DNA of 64,000 nucleotides from Marinospirillum alkalitolerans (GCF_045055655.1 NZ_JBANFI010000001.1:496001-560000), one strand, 5' to 3'. Positions 8,615 to 16,790 are shown, counted from the stretch's first letter. The notes: generated from the letters alone by a model not told the origin. Made by a program: numbers and translations.

Positions 8615-11600
8615 GGGCAGACTCGGATGAAGTAAACAAGGGCTGAGCAATGGCTTGGCAGGCTGTCACCAGCTGGGGACGCCATAAGGCAAGATGATAC
8701 ATAAAGTAGTGCAGATCAGCACTCAGTGATGCCGAAACGGGTTGATCTAACTGCGTGATCAACTGTTGAAGTGGTGTCACGAGATGGTGGACTTGCAATA
8801 GGCTAAGCTGGCTGAATAGCAGATGGAGCAGCGGAGCGAGAGGCTGCTGCCTGGCCAGCGCCTGTTCGATGTCCGCGCACAGAGGATCGAATTGCGCCAA
8901 GACATGTGGCGCATAGTCAGCCAGCAGCGTGTTGGGCAGCGCTGTCCACTGCCACTCAGTTGGCAAGATCGTCAGGCCAGGTGGTGGCAGGGGTTGATAA
9001 AGCTGCTGCACCTTTGCCTGTAACTCGTCCCACAGGGGCGGCCAGCTCAGATGCTGTGTCCTGCTACACTGCTGCAGCTGCTGCTGATCTTGATGTGTTA
9101 GTAGTGGAGCCAGCAGCAGGATGGGCTGATGCCAATCAGGGTGAGCCTGTTGGTGGTTCTGGATCCACTCCAGTGCATTGAAAAATGGCGGGTAATGGAG
9201 AATCACCAGCGGTGCCAGTGGCCATTGTGCCGTGTCGGCTTCGAGATCCAACTCGATCACCTGTGCGCCTTGGGCACTGAGTAGTTGCTGGCCGCTGTAG
9301 CGACTGGTGGCCTCACTGGCGAGCCACAACAGAGGCTGGGGCTCAGTTAAGGCGGGTAAGCGCGCCCGCCCCGGCTGGATCACTTGCAGAGCGAGTGTCA
9401 CGGTAAAGCTCGAGCCTTGCCCAGGCTGGCTGTTGAGGCTGAGTTCTCCACCCATCAGCTGAATCAAATGCTGACAAATGGAAAGCCCCAGCCCTGTGCC
9501 ACCGAATTGGCGTGTCGTTGAGGTATCGGCTTGGGTGAAGGCTGAGAAAATGGCCTGCTGTTGATCGGCGGCAATACCTATACCGCTGTCTTCAAGTGTC
9601 AAGCTGAGTTGCCCTTGATCTGCGCTTGTTTGCTGCCAGCTAAAAGACCAGCGTAGATAGCCGCTTTGGGTGAATTTAATGGCATTATCACCTAGGTTCA
9701 TGATCACCTGACGCAAGCGCCCGCTGTCCAGTAAGACTTCTTTGGGCAGTTGATGCACTGGCTGAGTGAGCCCCCACTCAAAACTCAGGTTCTTTTGGTG
9801 CGCGCGCATGGCAAGGCTTTTCATCGGTTGCGTCAGCAGAGCGAGCAGATCCGTTGGTTGTGGATCAAGATGGAGCTTGCCCGCTTCGATTTTAGAGAAA
9901 TCAAGCAGATCATTGAGCAGTACCAACAGTGCCTGTGCTGAACTCTCGACGAGCTGCAAATAGTCTTTTTGCGTCGGCGTCAGCTGTGTTTCCAGTGCTA
10001 GCGCTGTCATGCCCAAAATCCCATTCATCGGTGTGCGGATTTCATGGCTCATATTGGCGAGGAACTGGCTTTTGGCTAAGCTGGCCGCTTCTGCTGCTTC
10101 TTTGGCCTGCAACAGGCTCGCCTCCCAGGCGCGGCGCTCACTCAGATCAACCACCACACCGACCAAGCCCAGAATGCTGCCATCTTCCGCCGTTAATGGC
10201 TCTTTATGAAAACTGGCATAGCGTTCGCGTCCGCTTCCATCTCTATATTCGGCTTCATACTGCTGTCCCTTGCCTTCTAGAATCAGCTGTTGATCGAGCT
10301 GCTCATGCAGTTGTGCCAGCTCAGGTGTAAATAAATCCTGAGCGCTCAGACCGATGCAGTTGCTGAGGTGCATCTGCTGTTGAAAAGCCTGATTCACTTG
10401 CAGATAACGCCCTTGACGATCCTTCAAAAAAACCGGTAACGGCACCGCCTCCAAAATATCACGCATCCATAAGTACTGTTTGCGCAGATCCTGTGCCATT
10501 TTTTCCAGTGCTTGATTCTTGGCAAAGAGCTTTTCTTCAAGGCGTTTTTGCTGGGTGATATCGGTGCGTATCGCAATATACTGCTCTGGTTCGCCCTGAA
10601 GATTCAGAAAAGGCACCAACGTAGCTGCCACCCAGTAGAGCTCGCCTGATTTGGCTCGGTTACAAATTTCGCCATGCCAGACTTCGCCCTGTGCAATGGC
10701 TTTCCACAGCTGACTAAAAAAAGCCCGTGGATGGTGGCCACTATTCACAATGCGATGGTTTTGCCCAAGCAATTCTTGCGCGCTATAGCCGCTGATATTG
10801 ACAAATTGCTGATTCACATAGGTGATGGTGCCAGCTGGATCCGTCATGCTGACAATACTATGTTGATCCAGTGCAAATTCACGTTGACGCAGTGCATGGG
10901 TCGTTTTTTCCAGAGCACGGCTTTTCTCACGCGCCAAGCGCAAGGCACGTACGATGCGCCCATCCATCCAGATCAGCGCTCCTACACCACATAACAGCAC
11001 ACCGAAAATCATCGCAAAAAAGACCGTCAGGCGCTGATTCTGTTGAGCAAAGGCTTGATGTATCGGCAGGCTCACGACCTGAATACCGCGCAGATCACCC
11101 ACCTGCCAATCACGTCGTGGTGAGGCCGGATGCTGGTTATGGCAGCCAACGCAAGAGGCATCAAGACGAATGGGCAGGGCATAGCTTAAAAACGGCTGAC
11201 CCTCAATCTGATCGACTCGGTGATAGGCGCTATGATCAGGCTGGGAGAGATGGGCGAGGGCTTCTTGCTCAAAAGGTTTGAGCTGGCGTTCAGCACGTTG
11301 AGGAAAGGGGTAGTGGCTGACCTGCGACAGATAGACCTGCTGATCTTGCTGATTGATATATTCGACCAGATCCAGTGTCAAGGTTGCGGGTATCGGCAGC
11401 GCAAACTCCTGTTGTTGATAGTCTTCGCTGATGATTAAATCAGGGTGATGATGCAAAGGAGCCAGCAGGATATCAGAATAAAAAGAGCGGAACTGCATGA
11501 CTGCATCAGAGTAGGCTTTGGAAGAGCGCAGTAAGACATCCTGCTCAACACCACGCGCCATCCAGCTGCCAAGAAACATCAATCCGAGCGCGACAAGGAC

Positions 11601-11681
11601 GGCCGCAATAAAGATGAGATTGCGAAAGCGACGATACTCCAGCTGAGTGCTGAGATGGGAATCGGAGGAAGGTGTCGCCAT
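8607..11681 (-). CDS. Membrane histidine kinase with DUF3365 c-heme-type sensor, two PAS and decayed receiver
   Basis: The 1024-residue protein has a TM helix (about 22-41) and a periplasmic region of about 175 residues with the heme-attachment motif CVGCH (C177-H181) in a DUF3365/Tll0287-like setting (YALPIRLDASCVGCHNQHP), then a second TM (about 218-239). PAS1 (about 272-378) and PAS2 (about 403-515) follow, then HisKA with LANMSHEIRTPMNGILGM (His546) and HATPase_c (DSGIGI, FGGTGLGLSICQHLIQLMGG). The last 240 residues resemble a receiver fold plus a helical domain, but the acidic pocket and phospho-aspartate are missing (LLWLASEATSR; PLVILHYPPFF), and I see no HPt histidine motif. It overlaps the next kinase by 8 bp. 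Likely a periplasmic redox or gas sensor; covalent heme is inferred from the motif. Confidence 0.88.
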   Translation of the reverse strand: MATPSSDSHLSTQLEYRRFRNLIFIAAVLVALGLMFLGSWMARGVEQDVLLRSSKAYSDAVMQFRSFYSDILLAPLHHHPDLIISEDYQQQEFALPIPATLTLDLVEYINQQDQQVYLSQVSHYPFPQRAERQLKPFEQEALAHLSQPDHSAYHRVDQIEGQPFLSYALPIRLDASCVGCHNQHPASPRRDWQVGDLRGIQVVSLPIHQAFAQQNQRLTVFFAMIFGVLLCGVGALIWMDGRIVRALRLAREKSRALEKTTHALRQREFALDQHSIVSMTDPAGTITYVNQQFVNISGYSAQELLGQNHRIVNSGHHPRAFFSQLWKAIAQGEVWHGEICNRAKSGELYWVAATLVPFLNLQGEPEQYIAIRTDITQQKRLEEKLFAKNQALEKMAQDLRKQYLWMRDILEAVPLPVFLKDRQGRYLQVNQAFQQQMHLSNCIGLSAQDLFTPELAQLHEQLDQQLILEGKGQQYEAEYRDGSGRERYASFHKEPLTAEDGSILGLVGVVVDLSERRAWEASLLQAKEAAEAASLAKSQFLANMSHEIRTPMNGILGMTALALETQLTPTQKDYLQLVESSAQALLVLLNDLLDFSKIEAGKLHLDPQPTDLLALLTQPMKSLAMRAHQKNLSFEWGLTQPVHQLPKEVLLDSGRLRQVIMNLGDNAIKFTQSGYLRWSFSWQQTSADQGQLSLTLEDSGIGIAADQQQAIFSAFTQADTSTTRQFGGTGLGLSICQHLIQLMGGELSLNSQPGQGSSFTVTLALQVIQPGRARLPALTEPQPLLWLASEATSRYSGQQLLSAQGAQVIELDLEADTAQWPLAPLVILHYPPFFNALEWIQNHQQAHPDWHQPILLLAPLLTHQDQQQLQQCSRTQHLSWPPLWDELQAKVQQLYQPLPPPGLTILPTEWQWTALPNTLLADYAPHVLAQFDPLCADIEQALARQQPLAPLLHLLFSQLSLLQVHHLVTPLQQLITQLDQPVSASLSADLHYFMYHLALWRPQLVTACQAIAQPLFTSSESAHE

Positions 11682-11795
11682 GGACTGCTACCAAAAGACG
11701 GTTTTTTTTACATTTTGCCACAAAAACCCTAATATGCGCAGTGATTCTTGGTTCGAGTCATTCTTCTTCATGGATAGCAACCTAAAGGCCTTCAA
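11682..11795. promoter_or_regulatory. Divergent intergenic region between kinase pair and CheY-like gene
   Basis: This 114-bp region separates the 5' end of the DUF3365 kinase gene (minus strand) from the CheY-like gene (plus strand), so promoters for both must lie in or near it. It contains an A/T-rich run (gtttttttacattttgcc at about 11701-11718). I cannot pick out convincing -35/-10 hexamers or an operator dyad by eye. The assignment as a promoter region rests on gene arrangement only. Confidence 0.4.
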
Positions 11796-12191
11796 TTGAG
11801 TACATCTGCCCCTGCCGAGCCCGCCCCGATTCGGGTCATCATCGCTGACGATACTTCGATCATGCGTAGTCTGCTGCGCCAAATCCTGAAGGATCGCGGT
11901 TTTCAGGTTGTGGCAGAAGCGGGGAATGGCGTGGATGCTGTCCAGCTGGTCAAGCAGCATAAACCTCAGGTGGTGTGTCTCGATATTGAGATGCCAGAAA
12001 TGAGCGGTTTAGAGGCTTTGGTTAAAATCAGAAAAATGGACGAGCCACCTGAAGTCATTATGGTCACTGGCGATAGTCAGGCTGCTAGTGTCCAGCAGGC
12101 GATGCAGGCTGGCGCGCGCGGCTATATTTTGAAACCCTTCCAAGCGGATAAGATCGTTAGCAGCATTTATAAAGCCTTGCAGCCTAAATAA
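11796..12191 (+). CDS. CheY-like single-domain response regulator (TTG start)
   Basis: Stand-alone receiver of 131 residues. The acidic pair is in VIIADDTSIMRSLL, the phospho-acceptor in VVCLDIEMPEMSGL, the switch Thr in IMVTGDSQ and the conserved Lys in YILKPFQADK. No output domain is present. No in-frame ATG precedes the domain, so the start is taken as TTG at 11796 with AAAGG 7 nt upstream. It is divergent from the two hybrid kinases and convergent with cheV. It could serve as flagellar-motor CheY, as a phosphate sink, or as the output of the kinase pair; context does not decide which. Confidence 0.88.
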   Translation: MSTSAPAEPAPIRVIIADDTSIMRSLLRQILKDRGFQVVAEAGNGVDAVQLVKQHKPQVVCLDIEMPEMSGLEALVKIRKMDEPPEVIMVTGDSQAASVQQAMQAGARGYILKPFQADKIVSSIYKALQPK

Positions 12192-12205
12192 GCTTTAAGC
12201 CAATG

Positions 12206-12231
12206 AGCGCGGTGCAGTCAAGCGCCGCGCT
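12206..12231. terminator. Possible bidirectional terminator between cheY-like gene and cheV
   Basis: A 7-bp perfect inverted repeat (AGCGCGG at 12206-12212, CCGCGCT at 12225-12231, loop of 12) lies between two convergent genes. It has no clear U-tract on either strand, so it may be an inefficient terminator or only an mRNA-end hairpin. Confidence 0.35.
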
Positions 12232-12243
12232 GCTGGATGCTGA

Positions 12244-13185
12244 TCAGCCTTGTGTTGAGCGCAAACGAAAATGATCCAGTACCGCTTGAGCGAGTTCGTT
12301 GGCATCAAATTTGGCAATAAAATTATCAGCGCCGACGCGAGCCACCATCGACTTATTAAACACCCCAGATAAAGAAGTGTGCAGCAATACGTGCAGTGGA
12401 GCCAGGCGCGGATCTGCCTTCACTTTGCGGGTCAGTGTATAGCCATCCATCTCCGGCATTTCGATATCAGAAATCATCATCAGGTATTCCTGATTAATAT
12501 CCTTGCCCTCGTGAGCGAGCTGCATCAAATGTTCGTAGGCTTGCAAGCCATCTTTGAGCAGGAAGGACTCCAGTTCGACTTCTTCAAGGCAGCGTTTGAT
12601 CTGGTTACGGGCGACCACCGAATCATCAACGACCAACAGCTTGCGTGGCACCTGAGCCGTTTTGAGTGATTCAAAGTCATCATTGAGTTGTGCGTTCATG
12701 TGCATCGCTGAAGGCGTGACTTCAGAGATGACCTTTTCGACATCCACTATCTCAACCAGCTGATTGTTATAACGCGTCACAGAGGTCAAATAGTGCCGAT
12801 GACCTATGCCTTTGGGGGGCAGCAGAATATCGCTCCACTGCAAGTTAATAATGTTCTCTATCGATTGGACTAAAAAGCCCTGCATGCGGCGATTGTATTC
12901 GCAGACAATCACCTGCTGCTTGCGTGGTTCAGTCACCTTGCCTGATTGAATCGCGCTCAGCATATCCAGAATAGGGAGCGGGCCATCCATAGTGTTGGCC
13001 ACCCCCACCACATGGGGGTGATGATAGGGAAGTTGAGTCAATGCTGGGCAAGGAATGATCTTTTTGACCTTAAATACGTTAATGCCGTAAATCTGCCCGT
13101 TTTGTAAGCGAAACAGCAGTAGCTCTAGGCGATTCTCACCTGCCATCTGTGTGCGCTGATTCACATTGTGTAGCAACTGGCTCAT
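12244..13185 (-). CDS. cheV: CheV, chemotaxis coupling protein (CheW domain plus receiver)
   Basis: The 313-residue protein starts with a CheW-like domain (about 18-165; LLFRLQNGQIYGINVFKVKKI, VVGVANTMDGPLPILDM, VIVCEYNRRMQGFLV). A receiver domain follows (about 183-308): LLVVDDSVVARNQ, MMISDIEMPEMDGYTL, LLHTSLSG and the lysine in NFIAKFDANEL. This is the diagnostic CheV architecture. CheV couples chemoreceptors to CheA and its receiver tunes adaptation. It is monocistronic here, convergent with the CheY-like gene. The motif set is complete, so phosphorylation is expected. Confidence 0.95.
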   Translation of the reverse strand: MSQLLHNVNQRTQMAGENRLELLLFRLQNGQIYGINVFKVKKIIPCPALTQLPYHHPHVVGVANTMDGPLPILDMLSAIQSGKVTEPRKQQVIVCEYNRRMQGFLVQSIENIINLQWSDILLPPKGIGHRHYLTSVTRYNNQLVEIVDVEKVISEVTPSAMHMNAQLNDDFESLKTAQVPRKLLVVDDSVVARNQIKRCLEEVELESFLLKDGLQAYEHLMQLAHEGKDINQEYLMMISDIEMPEMDGYTLTRKVKADPRLAPLHVLLHTSLSGVFNKSMVARVGADNFIAKFDANELAQAVLDHFRLRSTQG

Positions 13186-13280
13186 GGCTATCCCTCAGGT
13201 TCATAAACTGGCAGGCTGATTGAACCTTGAAGCATAGCAGGATGCAAACATTATTCATCAAAACTTAAAAAAGAAAGACA

Positions 13281-13310
13281 AAAAAGCCCATCAGTTTTAC
13301 CTAGATGGGC
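13281..13310 (-). terminator. Rho-independent terminator of the DUF2892 gene
   Basis: On the minus strand, GCCCATC (13304-13310), an 11-nt loop and GATGGGC (13286-13292) form a perfect 7-bp stem followed at once by TTTTTTGTC. It lies 17 bp past the stop of the DUF2892 gene, in the right orientation. Confidence 0.8.
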
Positions 13311-13326
13311 CTTTGGGTTGCTGTTG

Positions 13327-13530
13327 CTATTTGAAGGCGCTGCCTGTAGGAATGCCAAGCTTTTTGAATAGCATCACTGCAGGGCAGAAGCCGGTAAAGC
13401 TGGCTTGGAGCATGTTCAGGCCGATCAACACGGTGAGCCACATAAAAGCGGGATGCACCAGTTGCGTGAGAGCGACGCTGACCAGAATCATGATGCTGGC
13501 AAAGGTCAGTAGAGCGCGATCAATATTCAT
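13327..13530 (-). CDS. DUF2892 (YgaP-like transmembrane domain) small membrane protein
   Basis: The 67-residue protein contains two hydrophobic helices (LLTFASIMILVSVALTQLV and FMWLTVLIGLNMLQASFTGF) separated by a short turn, followed by CPAVMLFKKLG. This is the DUF2892 pattern found alone or as the C-terminal membrane part of rhodanese YgaP. The partner function is unknown; in some bacteria such genes sit with sulfide-responsive ArsR-type regulators. The ATG has a strong AGGAG 7 nt upstream, and an A/T-rich dyad lies at 13582-13606. The gene is monocistronic with its own terminator. No rhodanese gene is adjacent. Confidence 0.85.
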   Translation of the reverse strand: MNIDRALLTFASIMILVSVALTQLVHPAFMWLTVLIGLNMLQASFTGFCPAVMLFKKLGIPTGSAFK

Positions 13531-13581
13531 TGCGTGACTCCTAAAAAGAGGGGTTGGGTAAGAGCTTTATTGCTGATAGAT

Positions 13582-13606
13582 TAAATAATTAGATCATTCT
13601 TATTTA
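13582..13606. promoter_or_regulatory. A/T-rich dyad upstream of DUF2892 gene (candidate operator)
   Basis: A 25-bp element has perfect 7-bp inverted arms (TAAATAA at 13582-13588 and TTATTTA at 13600-13606), about 50 bp upstream of the DUF2892 start. It sits where an operator overlapping a promoter would be expected. ArsR/BigR-type repressors recognise A/T-rich dyads near related ygaP genes, so such a regulator is conceivable. This is inference; A/T-rich DNA gives chance palindromes. Confidence 0.35.
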
Positions 13607-13667
13607 GTCTTAGCATACACCCTCTGGCTAGAAGCAACAAGTGGATCTCTCCCTAGGCCATCATCCA

Positions 13668-14315
13668 TTACAGGCGATAAACGCTCTTAGTCATCACCTT
13701 GGACATCAATGTCATCACCTTCTTCACCGGTGCAGGAAAACGCACCCCCCCAGCAGCCAGTGCCCAGTCAGCATGATGAGCTTCGTCCTCATGCATCTGC
13801 TGTAAAATCGCGCGCGAGCGTTGATCCTGTGCAGGTAAGGATTCAAAGTGCTCTTCTAGGTGATGACACACCTGATCTTCGGTGGCGGCTACAAAACCGA
13901 GGCTATAACGATCGCCCGCCAAGCCCGCAGCAGCGCCGATGCCAAAAGACAAGCCATAAAAAAGAGGATTCAGGAGGCTGGTGCGGCTATCCAGTTCTTG
14001 TAAGCGCTGGTCACACCAAGCCAGATGATCGATTTCTTCTTGTGCTGCCTGAGTCATCTGGTCGCGGACTTCATCCAGTTTGGCCGTCAGTGCTTGGCCT
14101 TGATAGAGAGCTTGGGCACAGACCTCACCGGTATGGTTGATCCGCATCAGGCCAGCGGCATGGCGTTTTTCTTCATCGCTCATCTCTGTGTGTTCTTGTT
14201 GTAACGCAGGATTCGGGCGATAGGGTTGCGCTGCGCGTGGAATCAGCGTGCGCAGCAGGATATCGACCTGTTCAATCATCTGGTCGGTTCGATTCAGTTG
14301 GCGTGAACGAGACAT
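13668..14315 (-). CDS. coq7: Coq7, demethoxyubiquinone hydroxylase
   Basis: Di-iron monooxygenase of ubiquinone synthesis that hydroxylates 2-polyprenyl-3-methyl-6-methoxy-1,4-benzoquinol. The ligand motifs are all present: MRINHTGEVCAQALY (E), EEIDHLAWCDQRL (ExxH), HLEEHFESL and MHEDEAHHADWAL (ExxH). The frame runs up to 14351, but the ATG at 14315 (MSRSRQLNRTDQ) has a consensus GGAGG 6 nt before it and gives 215 residues, the usual length. Many gammaproteobacteria use UbiF instead; Coq7 is typical of Pseudomonas and its relatives, which helps place the organism. Confidence 0.94.
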   Translation of the reverse strand: MSRSRQLNRTDQMIEQVDILLRTLIPRAAQPYRPNPALQQEHTEMSDEEKRHAAGLMRINHTGEVCAQALYQGQALTAKLDEVRDQMTQAAQEEIDHLAWCDQRLQELDSRTSLLNPLFYGLSFGIGAAAGLAGDRYSLGFVAATEDQVCHHLEEHFESLPAQDQRSRAILQQMHEDEAHHADWALAAGGVRFPAPVKKVMTLMSKVMTKSVYRL

Positions 14316-14429
14316 ACTGGCCTCCATTGGCAAAGGTAAACCCCCAGTCACGGAGGTGGAATGAAGATGCAGCCTGTATCTGATCTGGGCTTTTGCAGGA
14401 TCGCCTGCAGCAGCCCAGTGCTGGGTTCT

Positions 14430-15653
14430 TTAGGCGACGCCCAGTTGTTTCAGTGTATGGCGCGCAATCATCTTTTCTTCGTTGGTTGGAATAGAGAAGA
14501 TTTTAACGCGACTGGCGTCAGATGAAATCAAATATTCATTCGCTTGGTTACGTCGTGGATCGATTTCCATGCCCAGCCAGGCATTTTGCTCAACCACAGC
14601 GGCGCGCAAATCAGCATCGTTTTCGCCGACACCGCCAGTGAAGACCATCACATCGACACCACCCAGTGCTGCGGCCAGTGAGCCTGTCTCGCGCGCAATA
14701 CGATAGACAAACATATCGATTGCGGCCCGAGCCAGTGGATCACTGGATTGCTTCAGGGTGATCATTTCTGAGGCGATCCCACCTGAAACACCATACCAGC
14801 CGCACTCTTTATAGAGCATTTTTTCCAGCGCTTTGGCATCCATGCCCTTTTCTTGCATTAAATACAGCAGCACACCAGGATCGAGCTGACCACAGCGCGT
14901 GCCCATTGGCAGGCCCTCAACGGCGGTAAAGCCCATGGTGGAAGCGCGGCTCTGGCCTTGATCGATAGCGCACATCGAGCTGCCTGCACCAAGATGCGCC
15001 ACGATCAGTTTTTTCTCTGCCAGCTCAGCATCCAGGCGCGAGAGCTTATCGTGGATATATTCATAAGAGAGGCCATGGAAGCCATAGCGTCTGACGCCTT
15101 CGTCTGTGTACTGGCGCGGAATGGCAAATTCACTGGCAATGCGTGGAATGCTGGTATGAAAGGCCGTATCAAAGCAAGCCACTTGCGGACAGTTGGGCAA
15201 GAACTCTTGACAGAGGTAAATCAGCTTTAAGTTATACGGCTGGTGGAGCGGGGCCAGCGGCACCAGCGTTTCTAAAAAGGCCATGACATCGGCATCCACA
15301 ACAACGGGTTGCGCATAACGCTCGCCGCCATGCACCACTCGATGACCAACCCAGGCAATTTCATATTGCGGCGTGTTTTTCTCTATCCACTGCAAGACAA
15401 ACTTAAGCGCATGGGCATGCGCCTGCTGATTGGCCACATCAAGCTGTTCTTTATCCAGTACTTCTTTATCAACCAGCACACCATCTGGATGTTCGCTGTG
15501 ATCATAGATCTCAAGGCGTGCAGGCCCAGCAAGGTTCGCGACCTTGACGCGAAAATGCTGGCTGACTTCACCCTGATCCACATTAAAGAGTGAGCATTTC
15601 AGGCTCGAAGAGCCAGCGTTGACGATCAAAATCATTTGTTTTTTGCTACTCAT
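14430..15653 (-). CDS. ackA: AckA, acetate kinase
   Basis: Interconverts acetyl phosphate and ADP with acetate and ATP. The 407-residue length is standard, and the ASKHA-fold motifs are clear: LIVNAGSSSLKCSLFN at the N-terminus, VGHRVVHGGE, HLGAGSSMCAI, MGFTAVEGLPMGTRCGQLDP and VFTGGVGENDADLR. GGAG lies a few bases before the ATG. It is the second gene of pta-ackA, 15 nt after the pta stop. Together they make or consume acetyl phosphate, which can also phosphorylate response regulators. Confidence 0.96.
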   Translation of the reverse strand: MSSKKQMILIVNAGSSSLKCSLFNVDQGEVSQHFRVKVANLAGPARLEIYDHSEHPDGVLVDKEVLDKEQLDVANQQAHAHALKFVLQWIEKNTPQYEIAWVGHRVVHGGERYAQPVVVDADVMAFLETLVPLAPLHQPYNLKLIYLCQEFLPNCPQVACFDTAFHTSIPRIASEFAIPRQYTDEGVRRYGFHGLSYEYIHDKLSRLDAELAEKKLIVAHLGAGSSMCAIDQGQSRASTMGFTAVEGLPMGTRCGQLDPGVLLYLMQEKGMDAKALEKMLYKECGWYGVSGGIASEMITLKQSSDPLARAAIDMFVYRIARETGSLAAALGGVDVMVFTGGVGENDADLRAAVVEQNAWLGMEIDPRRNQANEYLISSDASRVKIFSIPTNEEKMIARHTLKQLGVA

Positions 15654-15668
15654 ACTCCACTCCTTGAA

Positions 15669-16643
15669 TTAAACCAGACGGCCCATTTTGCGGGCGACCA
15701 TGACAGCCACAGCACAAGAGGATAAGCGCTCTAAAGGTTTGGCGGCACGGCTGGTCAGAATGATCGGGACGCGCGCCCCCATCACGATGCCTGCGGCCTT
15801 GGCATTGGCCAGATATTGCAGCTGCTTGGCAAACATATTGGCCGATTCCAAATCAGGAGCTGCCAGAATATCGACATCACCGGGAATGGGGGAGTTGATG
15901 CCCTTGTCTTCGGCGGCTTCTTTAGAGATGGCGTTATCAAAGGCCAAGGGGCCGTCGACCAGTGCGCCAGTGATCTGGCCACGATCGACCATCTTGCACA
16001 GGGCCGCCGCATCCAGTGTTGACTGAATATGGGGCTTGACCTTTTCAACCGCGGAAAGAATAGCAGCCTTAGGCAGATCGACACCCAGCGCATGTGCGCA
16101 ATCAATCGCATTTTGCAGGATATCGCGCTTATCCAGCAGATTTGGGGCGATATTGATCGCGGCATCAGTGATGAAGAGTGTCTTGTGATAGCTGGGCACG
16201 TCCATGATGAAGACGTGAGATAGGCGGCGTTCGGTGCGCAGTCCGCCTGTTCTGGAGACAACCGCGCCCAAGAGTTCGGAGGTGCCAAGCTTGCCTTTCA
16301 TCAGTGCGTGGACCTGGCCGAGGCGTGCCATTTCAACGGCCTTCTCCGCGGCTTGGTGGCTGTGCTCGGTATCGATGATTTGGTAGTCCTTCAGATCCAG
16401 CTGGTTTTCAGCAGCGACAGCACGAATTTTCTTTTCTGGACCGACAAAAATGGGGGTGATGATGCTGGCTTCGGCAGCCTCAAGTGCGCCTTCTAGGCTA
16501 TTAAAATCGACTGGATGAACCACCGCTGTCGCCACAGGTGGAGCATCCTTGGCTTGCTGGAGAATGTTTTCGAGCTGGTAGTGCTTAACGTTTTTGGCTT
16601 CAAGTGCGTGGGGGGCTAGAACCTTCTTGATGGCATCATTCAT
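15669..16643 (-). CDS. pta: Short-form phosphate acetyltransferase (Pta / phosphotransbutyrylase family)
   Basis: The 324-residue protein is the single-domain type of phosphate acyltransferase (PTA_PTB family) without the long N-terminal regulatory domain of E. coli Pta. Recognisable segments are ALMKGKLGTSELLGAVV, HVFIMDVPSYHKTLFITDAAIN, GALVDGPLAFDNAIS and GARVPIILTSRA. It makes acetyl phosphate from acetyl-CoA. Being directly upstream of ackA makes acetyl-CoA the likely substrate, although butyryl-CoA cannot be excluded from sequence. The promoter should lie in the 147-bp gap upstream, up to the HIT gene. Confidence 0.9.
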   Translation of the reverse strand: MNDAIKKVLAPHALEAKNVKHYQLENILQQAKDAPPVATAVVHPVDFNSLEGALEAAEASIITPIFVGPEKKIRAVAAENQLDLKDYQIIDTEHSHQAAEKAVEMARLGQVHALMKGKLGTSELLGAVVSRTGGLRTERRLSHVFIMDVPSYHKTLFITDAAINIAPNLLDKRDILQNAIDCAHALGVDLPKAAILSAVEKVKPHIQSTLDAAALCKMVDRGQITGALVDGPLAFDNAISKEAAEDKGINSPIPGDVDILAAPDLESANMFAKQLQYLANAKAAGIVMGARVPIILTSRAAKPLERLSSCAVAVMVARKMGRLV

Positions 16644-16725
16644 TGCAGATCATCCTTTTATCAAAAAATAAAACAAGAGAGTCGGTGGGATATTAAAACT
16701 GTGTTCAATCTCAATGCGGTGACAA

Positions 16726-16763
16726 AGGGCTGATGAGTTGATGACCAGCAGGTGATCAGCCCT
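16726..16763 (-). terminator. Possible terminator after the HIT gene
   Basis: A perfect 9-bp inverted repeat (AGGGCTGAT at 16726-16734 and ATCAGCCCT at 16755-16763, 20-nt loop) lies 28 bp past the HIT gene stop. On the minus strand the stem is followed only by TTTGTC, so the U-tract is weak. The rest of the 147-bp gap up to pta shows nothing else clear. Confidence 0.4.
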
Positions 16764-16790
16764 CTGCCAAGAGCAACAATACGCAGAGGT

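Noticed and set aside
14958..15593. Several 60-95 codon frames opposite ackA and pta
   Set aside because: They lie on the complementary strand of strongly supported genes and have no RBS or known motif.
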